Shown: positions 6,884 to 13,220 of the stretch, in pieces | Layout of the letters: the number at the start of each line of letters is the position of its first letter | Numbering within the stretch: position 1 is the stretch's first letter | Program-made: the position numbers and the translations under genes | Assembly: GCA_001800515.1 (NCBI GenBank) | Contig: MGVN01000035.1 | Span: 1-14,676 of the forward strand | Direction: 5' to 3' | DNA length: 14,676 nt | Origin: Elusimicrobia bacterium RIFOXYB2_FULL_49_7 | GTDB taxonomy: Bacteria; Fibrobacterota; OXYB2-FULL-49-7 | Notes under the pieces: generated by a model | Seen by the model: only the letters and a program-made list of their open reading frames with translations | The model's database searches: none | What the model was told of the DNA's origin: nothing

Positions 6884-7872
6884 GCTTTGCTCCTTATGTT
6901 TGCGCCCAATTTCTGAAAAACCAATGCTCCGCAGCCGATAACTCCCGCATGTTCACCCAGTTTGGCATAATCGAGGCGACAGTGGGATAGAAGGTCCGGC
7001 AGCGTATAACGGGGCAGGTAATGTTTTATCTTTTTCATAATAATATCGCCTGCCTGCATTACGCCGCCGCCCAGTACCACCAGATCCGGATTGATGATAT
7101 TAATCATGCCTCCCATGGCCATGGAAAGATAGCGGCAAACGGTTTCATTGATTTGGAGACCGACCTTGTCCCCTTCCTTGGCCATATCGTAAATGATTTT
7201 AGGGGTCACTTTGCTCAGATCTCCTTTAACCGCCCTGTAGATACGGGAATTCTTTCCTTTCGAACCGGTCAGGAGCTCTTTGGCAATACCCACCATGCCG
7301 ACCGTGGAGGAATAGGCTTCCACGCAACCTTGAATCCCGCAACCGCAGAGCCGGCCGCCGGGTTCCACAATCACGTGGCCTAATTCACCGGCCATGCCAA
7401 AAGAACCCTCGTAAACCTGTCCGTCAATGATGAGGCCGCCACCGATACCGGTACCGATAGCATAGAAAATCATGTTGCTGACTTTTCTTTTTTGACCGAC
7501 CACATATTCGGCGAGGGCGGCGAGTGTCACGTCATTGCTGGCAAAGAAGGGGGTCTTAAAGGCGCTCTTCATGATTTTGACAATGGGAGTTCCATGCCAG
7601 CCGGGCATATTGGGCGAACCGTGGATGACGCCGTTCACCACATAGCCGGGCGTGCCCAGACCAATGCCTGCCACCTCTTTTTCAGTCAGTCTCTTTTCCG
7701 TCAATACGGAGCGGATGAGTTCTTCAATGTCCGTGAGAATGGTTTCTCGGCCCTTATGGATATCTGTCTTGCGTTTGCGCAACAGGAGGAGTTTGCCGCT
7801 TTCCTCAATCAGGCCGCACTTGAGTGTGGTGCCCCCCACATCCAGTCCGACTGCAATCCGCTTTTTTATCAT
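6880..7872 (-). CDS. ROK-family sugar kinase (glucokinase/amino-sugar kinase type)
   Basis: An ATP-dependent hexose kinase of the ROK family, 330 aa, with no N-terminal winged-helix domain, so an enzyme rather than a repressor. The phosphate-binding loop is LDVGGTTLKCG (10-20), the catalytic Asp is D114 in ASNDVTLAA, and the zinc motif is H166 with C176-G-C178-G-x2-G-C183-x-E185. Known substrates of such kinases include glucose, N-acetylglucosamine, glucosamine, N-acetylmannosamine and fructose. The sequence does not decide among them, but the flanking deacetylase and SIS isomerase point to glucosamine or GlcNAc. GGAGG lies 5 nt upstream of the ATG. The SIS gene ends 23 nt upstream and the deacetylase overlaps downstream. 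Confidence 0.92.
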   Translation of the reverse strand: MIKKRIAVGLDVGGTTLKCGLIEESGKLLLLRKRKTDIHKGRETILTDIEELIRSVLTEKRLTEKEVAGIGLGTPGYVVNGVIHGSPNMPGWHGTPIVKIMKSAFKTPFFASNDVTLAALAEYVVGQKRKVSNMIFYAIGTGIGGGLIIDGQVYEGSFGMAGELGHVIVEPGGRLCGCGIQGCVEAYSSTVGMVGIAKELLTGSKGKNSRIYRAVKGDLSKVTPKIIYDMAKEGDKVGLQINETVCRYLSMAMGGMINIINPDLVVLGGGVMQAGDIIMKKIKHYLPRYTLPDLLSHCRLDYAKLGEHAGVIGCGALVFQKLGANIRSKA

Positions 7873-7895
7873 GATGCCTCCGTTATGCCCGCCTT

Positions 7896-8912
7896 TTAGG
7901 AACCGGTGAATTCATTGCCGATTTTTCGAGCACGCACCGGCTTGTCCAGATTGATATCCAGTGCAAGCCCCACTTCGACCAACAGATTCCAGCCCGCAGT
8001 GAGCATAATAAACGGCGTCAAGTCGCCCATGTCCGGAACGACCAGTGTGGGGAAAATAGTCGGCTCTGTGGCAATGACAAAAACCTTCATACCCACGCCA
8101 TCGGCCAGTGTGGTCTTTATTTTTTCAAGCTCCGCCTTGAAAGGATTGATCAGAATGACCGCATCCGTGTTGTTCAGTACCTCTTCCACGCCATGAACCG
8201 CATAGGTGCCTTCAAAATAATCTGATTTCTTTCGGGTGATCTCATTGGTTTTGAGGGTCAGCTCTTCGGCCACACCGTCGTTGCGACCGGAAAAACAGAT
8301 AGTACCTGCTTTGGCAACGGCCTGAACCATGGCCGGATCGATTGGTGTGGTAAGCGCCTTTTCAACGGCATCGGCAAGGGGCCCCATCTTGGCGTCCAGT
8401 TTGTCACCGCAGAATTCACCGAGGAGTGCTGCATAAAAGAGGGCTTGTTCCACCACGCTTTTAGTGGCAGCCACGGCATCCTCTTTTCCGCACGAGAGTA
8501 CATAGGTGCGATCGCTCATGTATTCCAGTTTTGTGTTATGATTGGCGGTAAGACCGAAACGGCCCGAATGGCCCTTATTTTTGAGTTGATCGAACAGCGC
8601 AATGACTTCTTTGGTTTGTCCGGAATTGGACGCTGCAAAAATGGTCCAACCGTTGAGATTGTATTCCTGCGCTTGGCGCCCGCCTTCGGTGGCCAGTTCG
8701 AGTCTGAGCCCCTTTTTATAGGCCGTGGTTATGAGGTTTTTAGCGGGAAAGATGCGGCTGCTGCCTTCGCCGGTCAGAAAGAGACGGTCTGTGGTTTTCA
8801 GGGATTCGAGAACCGGACCGATTTCTTTGAGTTTGAATTGACGGACAACACCGGTGGTTTCAAGCATCTCACGGCAAAGGGCGAAGCGGCTGTATTTCTG
8901 TTCTTGGTTCAT
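7896..8912 (-). CDS. SIS-domain sugar-phosphate isomerase/deaminase (GlmS-C/AgaS/GlmD-like)
   Basis: A 338-aa cytoplasmic protein with two SIS sugar-phosphate-binding domains and no glutaminase domain. SIS1 covers about residues 38-170, with FLTGEGSS (45-52) and ASNSGQTKE (94-102), the phosphate-binding Ser/Thr loop. SIS2 covers about 195-320, with FSGRNDGVAEE and GTYAVHGVEEV (235-245), comparable to the isomerase-site region of GlmS-like proteins. The tail DKPVRARKIGNEF is characteristic of these isomerases. By family knowledge it could deaminate/isomerise glucosamine-6-phosphate to fructose-6-phosphate (as archaeal GlmD does) or act as an aldose-ketose isomerase. Its place between a phosphofructokinase and a ROK kinase supports a fructose-6-phosphate product. 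AAGGA overlaps the stop codon of the upstream PFK gene (11-nt gap), so translation is probably coupled. Confidence 0.85.
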   Translation of the reverse strand: MNQEQKYSRFALCREMLETTGVVRQFKLKEIGPVLESLKTTDRLFLTGEGSSRIFPAKNLITTAYKKGLRLELATEGGRQAQEYNLNGWTIFAASNSGQTKEVIALFDQLKNKGHSGRFGLTANHNTKLEYMSDRTYVLSCGKEDAVAATKSVVEQALFYAALLGEFCGDKLDAKMGPLADAVEKALTTPIDPAMVQAVAKAGTICFSGRNDGVAEELTLKTNEITRKKSDYFEGTYAVHGVEEVLNNTDAVILINPFKAELEKIKTTLADGVGMKVFVIATEPTIFPTLVVPDMGDLTPFIMLTAGWNLLVEVGLALDINLDKPVRARKIGNEFTGS

Positions 8913-8923
8913 GAAGAGAATCC

Positions 8924-10132
8924 TTAGATTTTAAAGGGTTTGTAAGATAGTCTTGCATACTTGGGCAGCGCACCCACTAGCGGGCGTACATAATCCAAAA
9001 AGGCTTTGGTGACATCAAAACCATCCGCACTGATAAAATGGTCGGGCATGGGTTTGGCCTTTTCTGCCACATCAGATAATGGAGCCGTGCCGGTGGTTAC
9101 CTTGTAACTTTTTCCTTTTGCCCGCTCTAAAGTGACCATGACCCCGCTCTGTCCTTTGGAGGCCAGTTTGACCGCTGTTTTGCCGCAAAGATAAGCTTCC
9201 TGAAAATCAAATGCTACCCCGCGATCCGCTGCGCACATGGGCAGGGATTCGGTAATCTGGAATTCACCCCGGAAGCCGAACTCATTGGCAATCAGCCGAT
9301 GCAAAACCAAGGCTGCACTGGTCCCGCCCATTGCGCCGAATTCCACATTGTTGAATTTGTCGGTCACCTGGGAGGCGGAGACAGCCGTGCCGTCCGCATA
9401 GGCAATGCCTTCTCCGCAGACCACGGAAACAAACCCGAATTTGTCATACGCCGTCTTGACAGCCTTGAGAAAGGCAACTTTGTCAAAGGCGCGTTCCGGA
9501 AGCACTAAAACATGGGGAGCATCACCTTCTTTTTCGCGAGCCAGGGCCGTGGCGCCGGGGAGCCAGCCGGCTTTGCGGCCAATGCACTGAAAGACCGTGA
9601 ATTGATCCACCTTTTGCATGTCGCGGCCCAGAACGCCGGCCTGTTGGACAGACAACGCCATGTAGCGGGCAGCAGAGGGAAAACCGGGCGTGTGATCTGT
9701 GCCGAAAAGATCATTGTCCACGGTCTTTGGAATGCCGACCCCGATAAGCTCGAAATTCTGTTTTGCCGCATAATCACTGACCCGATGGATGGTGTCCATC
9801 GTATCATTGCCGCCGATGAGGAACATATATCGAATATCGAATTTCTTGATCACTTCAAAAACACGGGGTAAATCCGCCTCTTTCAATTTGTAACGGCAGG
9901 AACCCAGAGCGGAAGAAGGAGTGCTGCGGAGACCTTTGACTGTGGAAACGGATTCAGCAGAGAGGTTGATGATGTTTTCCTGCATCAACCCTTCAATGCC
10001 GTAGCGCATGCCGAGAATTTTATTGAAACATTTTGACCCTTTAACCCCGTCAATCACACCGGCTAACGAGGCATTGATGACCGACGTTGGCCCTCCGGAT
10101 TGTCCGATAATGGCATTTCCCTTCCTGCTCAT
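8924..10132 (-). CDS. Phosphofructokinase, probably pyrophosphate-dependent
   Basis: A 402-aa PFK-A superfamily enzyme that phosphorylates fructose-6-phosphate to fructose-1,6-bisphosphate. The N-terminal phosphoryl-donor loop is GQSGGPTSVIN (10-20). At the donor-discriminating positions it has GGNDT (107-111) and PKTVDND (135-141). Asp110 and Lys136 occupy the sites where ATP-dependent E. coli PfkA has glycines, the signature of PPi-using enzymes. The Asp that helps bind Mg in PfkA is Asn109 here, which is unusual. The FQCIGRKAGW segment (181-190) is the substrate-binding MGR-like region. The ATG at 10132 is preceded by AAAGGAG at 6 nt and matches the family N-terminus; an in-frame extension to 10252 only reads through the upstream gene. 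It would be annotated pfkA or pfp. Its operon suggests it receives fructose-6-phosphate from the SIS enzyme. Confidence 0.92.
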   Translation of the reverse strand: MSRKGNAIIGQSGGPTSVINASLAGVIDGVKGSKCFNKILGMRYGIEGLMQENIINLSAESVSTVKGLRSTPSSALGSCRYKLKEADLPRVFEVIKKFDIRYMFLIGGNDTMDTIHRVSDYAAKQNFELIGVGIPKTVDNDLFGTDHTPGFPSAARYMALSVQQAGVLGRDMQKVDQFTVFQCIGRKAGWLPGATALAREKEGDAPHVLVLPERAFDKVAFLKAVKTAYDKFGFVSVVCGEGIAYADGTAVSASQVTDKFNNVEFGAMGGTSAALVLHRLIANEFGFRGEFQITESLPMCAADRGVAFDFQEAYLCGKTAVKLASKGQSGVMVTLERAKGKSYKVTTGTAPLSDVAEKAKPMPDHFISADGFDVTKAFLDYVRPLVGALPKYARLSYKPFKI

Positions 10133-10143
10133 ATAGACTCCTT

Positions 10144-10881
10144 TTATTTTGAAACAAATCTGATTAATCGAGTGAAGAATTCCACATAAGCGTTTCCAAT
10201 CTCCACCTCTTCGGCACCGGGCGCCTGGGCGGCAATGCGCTTTGTCCCCCAATCCACAAAGCCGCCGGACCAGTGGGGAGCAGCGTCGGATGCATAGGCC
10301 GCTGTTTTACCGAGCCCAAACTGTCCCAGTGTCAACAAAGGGGCCTTTTCTTTTTCAATAAAGTGCAGTTTTTCTTTGACTGATTTGACGGAGAGTTGAC
10401 ATATGGACAACAGAATCGGACAACCGGGTTTTGCCTTTAGACGATTAAAACCTGAGACGCAGGGCAGATGATCGGACAAGGGTAAACCCTTAAGCAGGGG
10501 ATGCTCGGTTTCTTTTATTACCACACAAGGCGATGCGGTGTTGACCCGATCATCTTTGTTGCTTAACGTTACGGGCAGTGCTTGAGTAAGAGCATTCTTT
10601 TCATATCCGGCATTCAGACCCGTAAAGCTTTCCCAGCCGCCAATCATGAGAAGACCCATACCGTTCCGAACGCATGATAAAACACCCTTTACTTGAGAGG
10701 GGGTGAAGTTGTTGGCCGGATAGTCGCTGAGAATAATGGCCTTGTAATCTTTTTTCAGAAACCGGTCCTGGAATGTCTTATCAGACGGCAGATAATCAAA
10801 AGCGATCTTCGAATGGGCCATGACCCCGGCCAAGTAGGCGGCTGCTTTTTGCAGCGAGGTGTCGCCGAGATATAAGATCAT
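10144..10881 (-). CDS. Class I glutamine amidotransferase-like (GATase1_like/ThuA-like fold) protein
   Basis: The sequence, with ILYLGDTSLQKAAAYL near the N-terminus and GMGLLMIGGWESFTG (about 77-91), resembles the putative glutamine amidotransferase family formerly called DUF1355 (GATase1_like) and the related ThuA-type proteins. No G-x-C-x-G nucleophile elbow is visible; the place is taken by GGWESF, so glutaminase activity is unlikely. I prefer the ATG at 10881, whose ATGA overlaps the stop of the ogt-like gene; an ATG two codons earlier (10887) is possible. The gene ends 11 nt before the PFK start. No membrane segment is seen. The function is unknown; location in a sugar operon is consistent with a carbohydrate-related role, but that is inference only. 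Confidence 0.65.
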   Translation of the reverse strand: MILYLGDTSLQKAAAYLAGVMAHSKIAFDYLPSDKTFQDRFLKKDYKAIILSDYPANNFTPSQVKGVLSCVRNGMGLLMIGGWESFTGLNAGYEKNALTQALPVTLSNKDDRVNTASPCVVIKETEHPLLKGLPLSDHLPCVSGFNRLKAKPGCPILLSICQLSVKSVKEKLHFIEKEKAPLLTLGQFGLGKTAAYASDAAPHWSGGFVDWGTKRIAAQAPGAEEVEIGNAYVEFFTRLIRFVSK

Positions 10882-11393
10882 AGGCATAAAATAATATTTG
10901 TTACCCCTTCCAGTGCCAGTAGACGTTTCTTCATTTTTCTACCTCCGCCAAATTGTCCCGGGGTGTTGTCTGCCCGTATGGTGCGGTGACAGGGTATGAT
11001 GAGAGGAAAGGGATTGTTGGCGAGTGCCGTGCCGACTGCCCGGGCTGCACCCGGATGGCCGATTCTTTGTGCCAATCCCTTATAAGAAAGCGTACTTCCG
11101 CGCGGAACGGTTGCCTGGCCGCGAAGCACTTTTTCCTGGAACGGAGAACAGAGGTCCCATCTCAGCATGTCCAGCGAGAAATGAACCGCTTTTCCGGAAA
11201 GGAAATTGTGCAGTTGTCGGGCAATGGCATTGATTTCCGGGCAGACATTTGTTTTCAAATTCCGTTCAGCCTGTTTTCCGTCAATTCTTTGTTTGCCGGG
11301 AAGGAGAATCCGGGAGATTTTAATGGATCCCTCATGTTGGGACCAAATCAAGGACAACGTACCAAAAGGGGTTGAGACGGAATGATGAAACAT
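10878..11393 (-). CDS. ogt: Methylated-DNA-[protein]-cysteine S-methyltransferase
   Basis: A suicide DNA-repair protein that transfers the alkyl group from O6-alkylguanine to its own cysteine. The active-site motif is IIPCHRTI with Cys135. It is preceded by the helix-turn-helix-like segment TLSYKGLAQRIGHPGAARAVG (about 101-121, arginine finger at R118), and the GQFGGG loop (146-151) follows. At 171 aa it is a normal single-module Ogt/MGMT without an Ada domain. The start lies 7 nt after the amidotransferase stop and has only a weak ribosome binding site. Its 3' end overlaps the next gene by 4 nt, so it is cotranscribed with sugar genes, with no obvious functional link. Confidence 0.93.
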   Translation of the reverse strand: MFHHSVSTPFGTLSLIWSQHEGSIKISRILLPGKQRIDGKQAERNLKTNVCPEINAIARQLHNFLSGKAVHFSLDMLRWDLCSPFQEKVLRGQATVPRGSTLSYKGLAQRIGHPGAARAVGTALANNPFPLIIPCHRTIRADNTPGQFGGGRKMKKRLLALEGVTNIILCL

Positions 11394-11400
11394 TTTCCGA

Positions 11401-12102
11401 TTACTGATTCAGAAAGCGTATCATCCATTGTCCGATTACCTTTGCATCGGACGGTTTGTCTAATGAGGCCGCTGCCTCTGCATGGCGCTCCACCCCGATA
11501 ATAGGGATGCGCGGTTCCATGAGGGCGCTCAGATAATCCGGGGTGAATTCCGGGTGCCCTTGTATACCCAAGACCTGATTTCCCATGCAAAACATCTGAT
11601 GCGGACAAAAATCGTTTCCGCCCAGAAGCTCGCTGCCGGGCGGAAGTATCTGGACCTGGTCCTGATGTGAGTAAAGGAGCGAAACCTCGGAAAGAGGCGG
11701 CTCCATCCAAGTCTTTTGTTTGAGAAGCGAAAAAGTCTTCAGGCCCACACCCCACCCTTTTTCAGACTTGACGGTTCGGCCGCCTAAGGCATGGGCCAGC
11801 ATCTGGTGACCAAAGCAGATGCCGAGGAGCTTCTTTTTCGCGGAAAAGGCGTGTTGCGTGAAAGCAATCAACTGCTTGATCCAAACCGCTTCTTCATAAA
11901 CGCTGGATTTGCTGCCCGTGATAAGATAAACGTCGCAATCGTCTACTGTCTTAGGGAAATGATTGGCCTGAAGATCGTAGATTCGGTTGATTGCAGGTAA
12001 TCCCGACTTTTTAAGAAAAGCGGAAAAAATATCCGGATAATCGCCAAAGCGCGATTGGAGATCCGTGCGTGCATGGTCTGCCTGGAGAAGTCCAAAGGTC
12101 AT
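11401..12102 (-). CDS. Class I glutamine amidotransferase, GMP synthase GATase-domain-like
   Basis: A stand-alone 233-aa GATase-1 domain with an intact catalytic triad: Cys96 in the nucleophile elbow LGICFGHQ, and His183 with Glu185 in GIQGHPEF. The N-terminus (MTFGLLQADHARTDL) and ITGSKSSVYE resemble the YfeJ/GuaA-like group that includes gamma-glutamyl hydrolases acting on small gamma-glutamyl compounds. There is no ATP-pyrophosphatase synthetase domain, so it is not a complete GMP synthase. The substrate cannot be told. It is the first gene of the leftward operon. Its ATG follows AAAGGCG at 8 nt, and an 11-bp inverted repeat lies immediately upstream. Confidence 0.85.
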   Translation of the reverse strand: MTFGLLQADHARTDLQSRFGDYPDIFSAFLKKSGLPAINRIYDLQANHFPKTVDDCDVYLITGSKSSVYEEAVWIKQLIAFTQHAFSAKKKLLGICFGHQMLAHALGGRTVKSEKGWGVGLKTFSLLKQKTWMEPPLSEVSLLYSHQDQVQILPPGSELLGGNDFCPHQMFCMGNQVLGIQGHPEFTPDYLSALMEPRIPIIGVERHAEAAASLDKPSDAKVIGQWMIRFLNQ

Positions 12103-12113
12103 AGGTTTACGCC

Positions 12114-12152
12114 TTTATTGTCGAGGTTCATATAAAAATAATCGACAATAAA
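12114..12152 (-). promoter_or_regulatory. Inverted repeat (operator or leader hairpin) before the leftward operon
   Basis: Perfect 11-bp arms TTTATTGTCGA (12114-12124) and TCGACAATAAA (12142-12152) flank a 17-bp AT-rich spacer. On the minus strand the downstream arm runs straight into the AAAGGCG ribosome binding site of the amidotransferase gene. It could be a two-half-site operator or an RNA hairpin affecting the ribosome binding site. A promoter for the operon should lie nearby (TTGCAA at about 12161-12166 is a candidate -35), but no clear -10 could be fixed. Confidence 0.5.
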
Positions 12153-12312
12153 AATTATTTTTGCAAACAGCATGAAACAAGACAATATTTGGGTTTTGCA
12201 CACAAACTCCCCGCTCTGGGCGTGGCAGAGAAAACATATCGACCGCTCAGCCCTATTTCAAGAGGATCTTAATGGGTGTTCCAATTGCTGGTACACTTGG
12301 GGGGATAGAAAT

Positions 12313-12341
12313 TTGACATTTTTCTTCTTTCAGGCTATCTT
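12313..12341 (+). promoter_or_regulatory. Sigma70-type promoter of the receiver-domain gene
   Basis: A consensus -35 TTGACA (12313-12318), a 17-nt spacer and a -10 TATCTT (12336-12341) predict transcription from about 12348. That would leave a short leader of about 14 nt before the ATG at 12362. Confidence 0.6.
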
Positions 12342-12361
12342 TCCATAAGGCACTACCTATT

Positions 12362-13048
12362 ATGTTACAACTATATGTAAATCAACAAGTTGATTCTGCG
12401 GTGGAATGCCGTACCGCACTGATTGTAGACGATGATATCAGTCTTTGCCTATTAATAGGGCAATCCCTTGTTGAATCCAATCAAAACCTACTTGTTTTTT
12501 GCTCGGAGAATGCGGAAAATGCCCTTAAATGTGCAGACCATCTTTATTTTGATCTGCTTGTTGCTGATATGGATATGCCGGACCTTCCGGGAGATCAGCT
12601 TTTAAATTCTTTTCGCCGGAAATCACCGTCAACCCATCTGATAGCCATGACCGGTCATGGCGGAGATTATCTTTATCGCGCCGGTTTTATCCGTCCGCAC
12701 GGATTCTTTGCCAAAAGTCCGGACATGACCCCTTTTCTGGAAATGGTCAATCTTGGCCTTTCTGAATCTGAAAAGCGCCGGAAGTTGTTATCCTGGGGTA
12801 ATCGGTTTTCCAATATGGATCCCCAAACAGCAGCAATAAGCGAATCCCAAGGGGGAACAACCCTTCGGGAGTATATGGGTTATTCCCGAAGAGAATTCCA
12901 GATTTCAAGGCAGCGGACAATGGCGCTGGCCTTGTTGAAGACAGGGATGGAAGAGGAAACAGTCGGCAAACAGGTCTATCATGACACACAGGCCATGAAG
13001 CGATCCCTATCGGATTTGTTTGACTTATGCCAAGTGACGTTAAAATGA
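12362..13048 (+). CDS. Orphan response-regulator receiver-domain protein with divergent C-terminal domain
   Basis: Residues about 16-132 form a CheY-like receiver: acidic cluster D23-D25, phospho-acceptor D69 in DLLVADMDMP, conserved T97 in IAMTG and K118 in FAKSP. All key residues are present, so phosphorylation by a histidine kinase is expected. The C-terminal part (about 165-228) reads EYMGYSRREFQISRQRTMALALLK, then VGKQVYHD and RSLSDLFDLC. It vaguely resembles the helical spacing of an AraC-type helix-turn-helix but is too divergent to assign. No histidine kinase gene is in the window, so it is an orphan. It is divergent from the leftward amidotransferase operon across a 259-bp gap. The start is accepted because it fits the promoter; the ribosome binding site (AAGG, 11 nt away) is poor. 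The target is unknown. Confidence 0.8.
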   Translation: MLQLYVNQQVDSAVECRTALIVDDDISLCLLIGQSLVESNQNLLVFCSENAENALKCADHLYFDLLVADMDMPDLPGDQLLNSFRRKSPSTHLIAMTGHGGDYLYRAGFIRPHGFFAKSPDMTPFLEMVNLGLSESEKRRKLLSWGNRFSNMDPQTAAISESQGGTTLREYMGYSRREFQISRQRTMALALLKTGMEEETVGKQVYHDTQAMKRSLSDLFDLCQVTLK

Positions 13049-13092
13049 TGAAAGTTGAGTGATATCAATAAATGGCCCACTGAACTCTAATA

Positions 13093-13122
13093 TTGATTTT
13101 TTTGGATGATATGACTTATTAT
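13093..13122 (+). promoter_or_regulatory. Possible promoter of the beta-helix protein gene
   Basis: A TTGATT (13093-13098) and TATTAT (13117-13122) with an 18-nt spacer lie in the 172-bp AT-rich gap after the receiver gene. An ATCAATA/TATTGAT inverted repeat (13064-13070 and 13091-13097) running into a T-tract overlaps the same place and could instead be a weak terminator of the receiver gene. The region is AT-rich enough for chance matches. Confidence 0.25.
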
Positions 13123-13220
13123 TTTCAATGTTTACTGGATAAGAAGGCAAAACAGCAGGTCCAATATTTCTATAAGTCTATATCATATATGCCACATATA
13201 ATCTATTGTCGGGGGTTTTT

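Noticed and set aside
10133..10252. 40-codon extension of the phosphofructokinase
   Set aside because: It overlaps the end of the upstream gene; ATG 10132 has a good ribosome binding site and the normal PFK N-terminus.
12214..12230. CTCTG/CAGAG small hairpin in the divergent intergenic region
   Set aside because: Only 5 bp of pairing with no T-run or conserved context; expected by chance.
13054..13085. Imperfect inverted repeat GTTGAGTG/CACTGAAC after the receiver gene as a terminator
   Set aside because: It has a mismatch, a 16-nt loop and no T-run directly after it; not convincing as a terminator.
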